This document shows, piece after piece, positions 63,877 to 64,000 of a stretch of DNA of 64,000 bases. The translations under genes and the position numbers were made by a program. The notes under the pieces are model-generated. The model was not told where the DNA came from. It saw only the letters and a list, made by a program, of their open reading frames with translations, and did not search any database. This DNA is from Lanius collurio (taxonomy: Eukaryota > Chordata > Aves > Passeriformes > Laniidae): contig JACBWW010000017.1 in the NCBI GenBank assembly GCA_020086605.1, positions 11,396,032 through 11,460,031 on the forward strand, in the 5' to 3' direction. Position 1 is the first letter of the stretch; every line of letters begins with the position of its first letter.

Positions 63877-64000
63877 TGGTGGAGAATGTTGGGGTATGAT
63901 CCCTGGAGAAAGTGATTTGTGAGTAAACTCTGGATATCTCTTCTTGCTTTCATTTTGCTGTCCCATCTCTGAACTATGGAGGACTCATGGAAAGACTCAT
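63877..64000 (+). mobile_element. Start of retroviral internal region, cut by window edge
   Basis: Begins with the probable primer-binding site TGGTGGAGAATGTTGGGG and continues as an untranslated leader. No gag start can be assigned in the 124 bases available. Whether the provirus is intact cannot be judged here. Confidence 0.55.

Noticed and set aside
1..64000. CRISPR arrays, operons, tRNA or rRNA genes
   Set aside because: No regularly spaced repeats, no bacterial gene organisation and no cloverleaf with A/B boxes were noticed. The sequence is vertebrate nuclear DNA.

Overview
This is vertebrate nuclear DNA, almost certainly from a bird and possibly a songbird. The coding density is very low and the exons have GT-AG introns. 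The dispersed repeats are CR1 LINE fragments with the avian-type 3' end (ATTCTATG-like tail), plus retroviral LTR material. No bacterial or phage-like organisation is present. The bird call rests on the CR1 families. The songbird call is only an impression.

Only one protein gene can be supported: ZNF438, a five-finger C2H2 zinc-finger protein, on the + strand. Its large coding exon (14160-15927) and terminal exon (17027-17639) are clear and joined by a strong GT-AG intron in matching phase. A short upstream exon ending at 9636 fits as the first coding exon, because it ends on a lone G that completes a GAT codon with the next exon. With it, the model protein is 810 residues, close to the mammalian protein. 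The only CpG island in the window (about 3655-3930) lies 5.6 kb upstream of that exon and is the natural promoter candidate. The 3' UTR is short, with AATAAA at 17968-17973.

Layout: 1-3.6 kb is 5' flank with a minus-strand CR1. From 3.65 to 17.99 kb is the probable ZNF438 transcription unit, with a second CR1 in an intron. From 18 to 63.5 kb is a gene desert. It holds CR1 fragments (35.7-36.8, 52.8-53.1, 55.4-55.5 and 61.3-61.6 kb), two uncertain LTR-like remnants (about 18.0-18.45 and 47.3-47.5 kb), and a patch of minus-strand coding-like debris (45.4-46.8 kb) that may be retroviral. It also contains AT-rich unique stretches that could be regulatory. At the right edge a well-formed 305-bp LTR (63571-63875) with TGTTG/CAACA ends begins a retroviral insertion that runs out of the window.

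I found no new multi-gene system. The most checkable points are the split-codon first exon of ZNF438, the edge provirus and the unexplained 45-47 kb patch.
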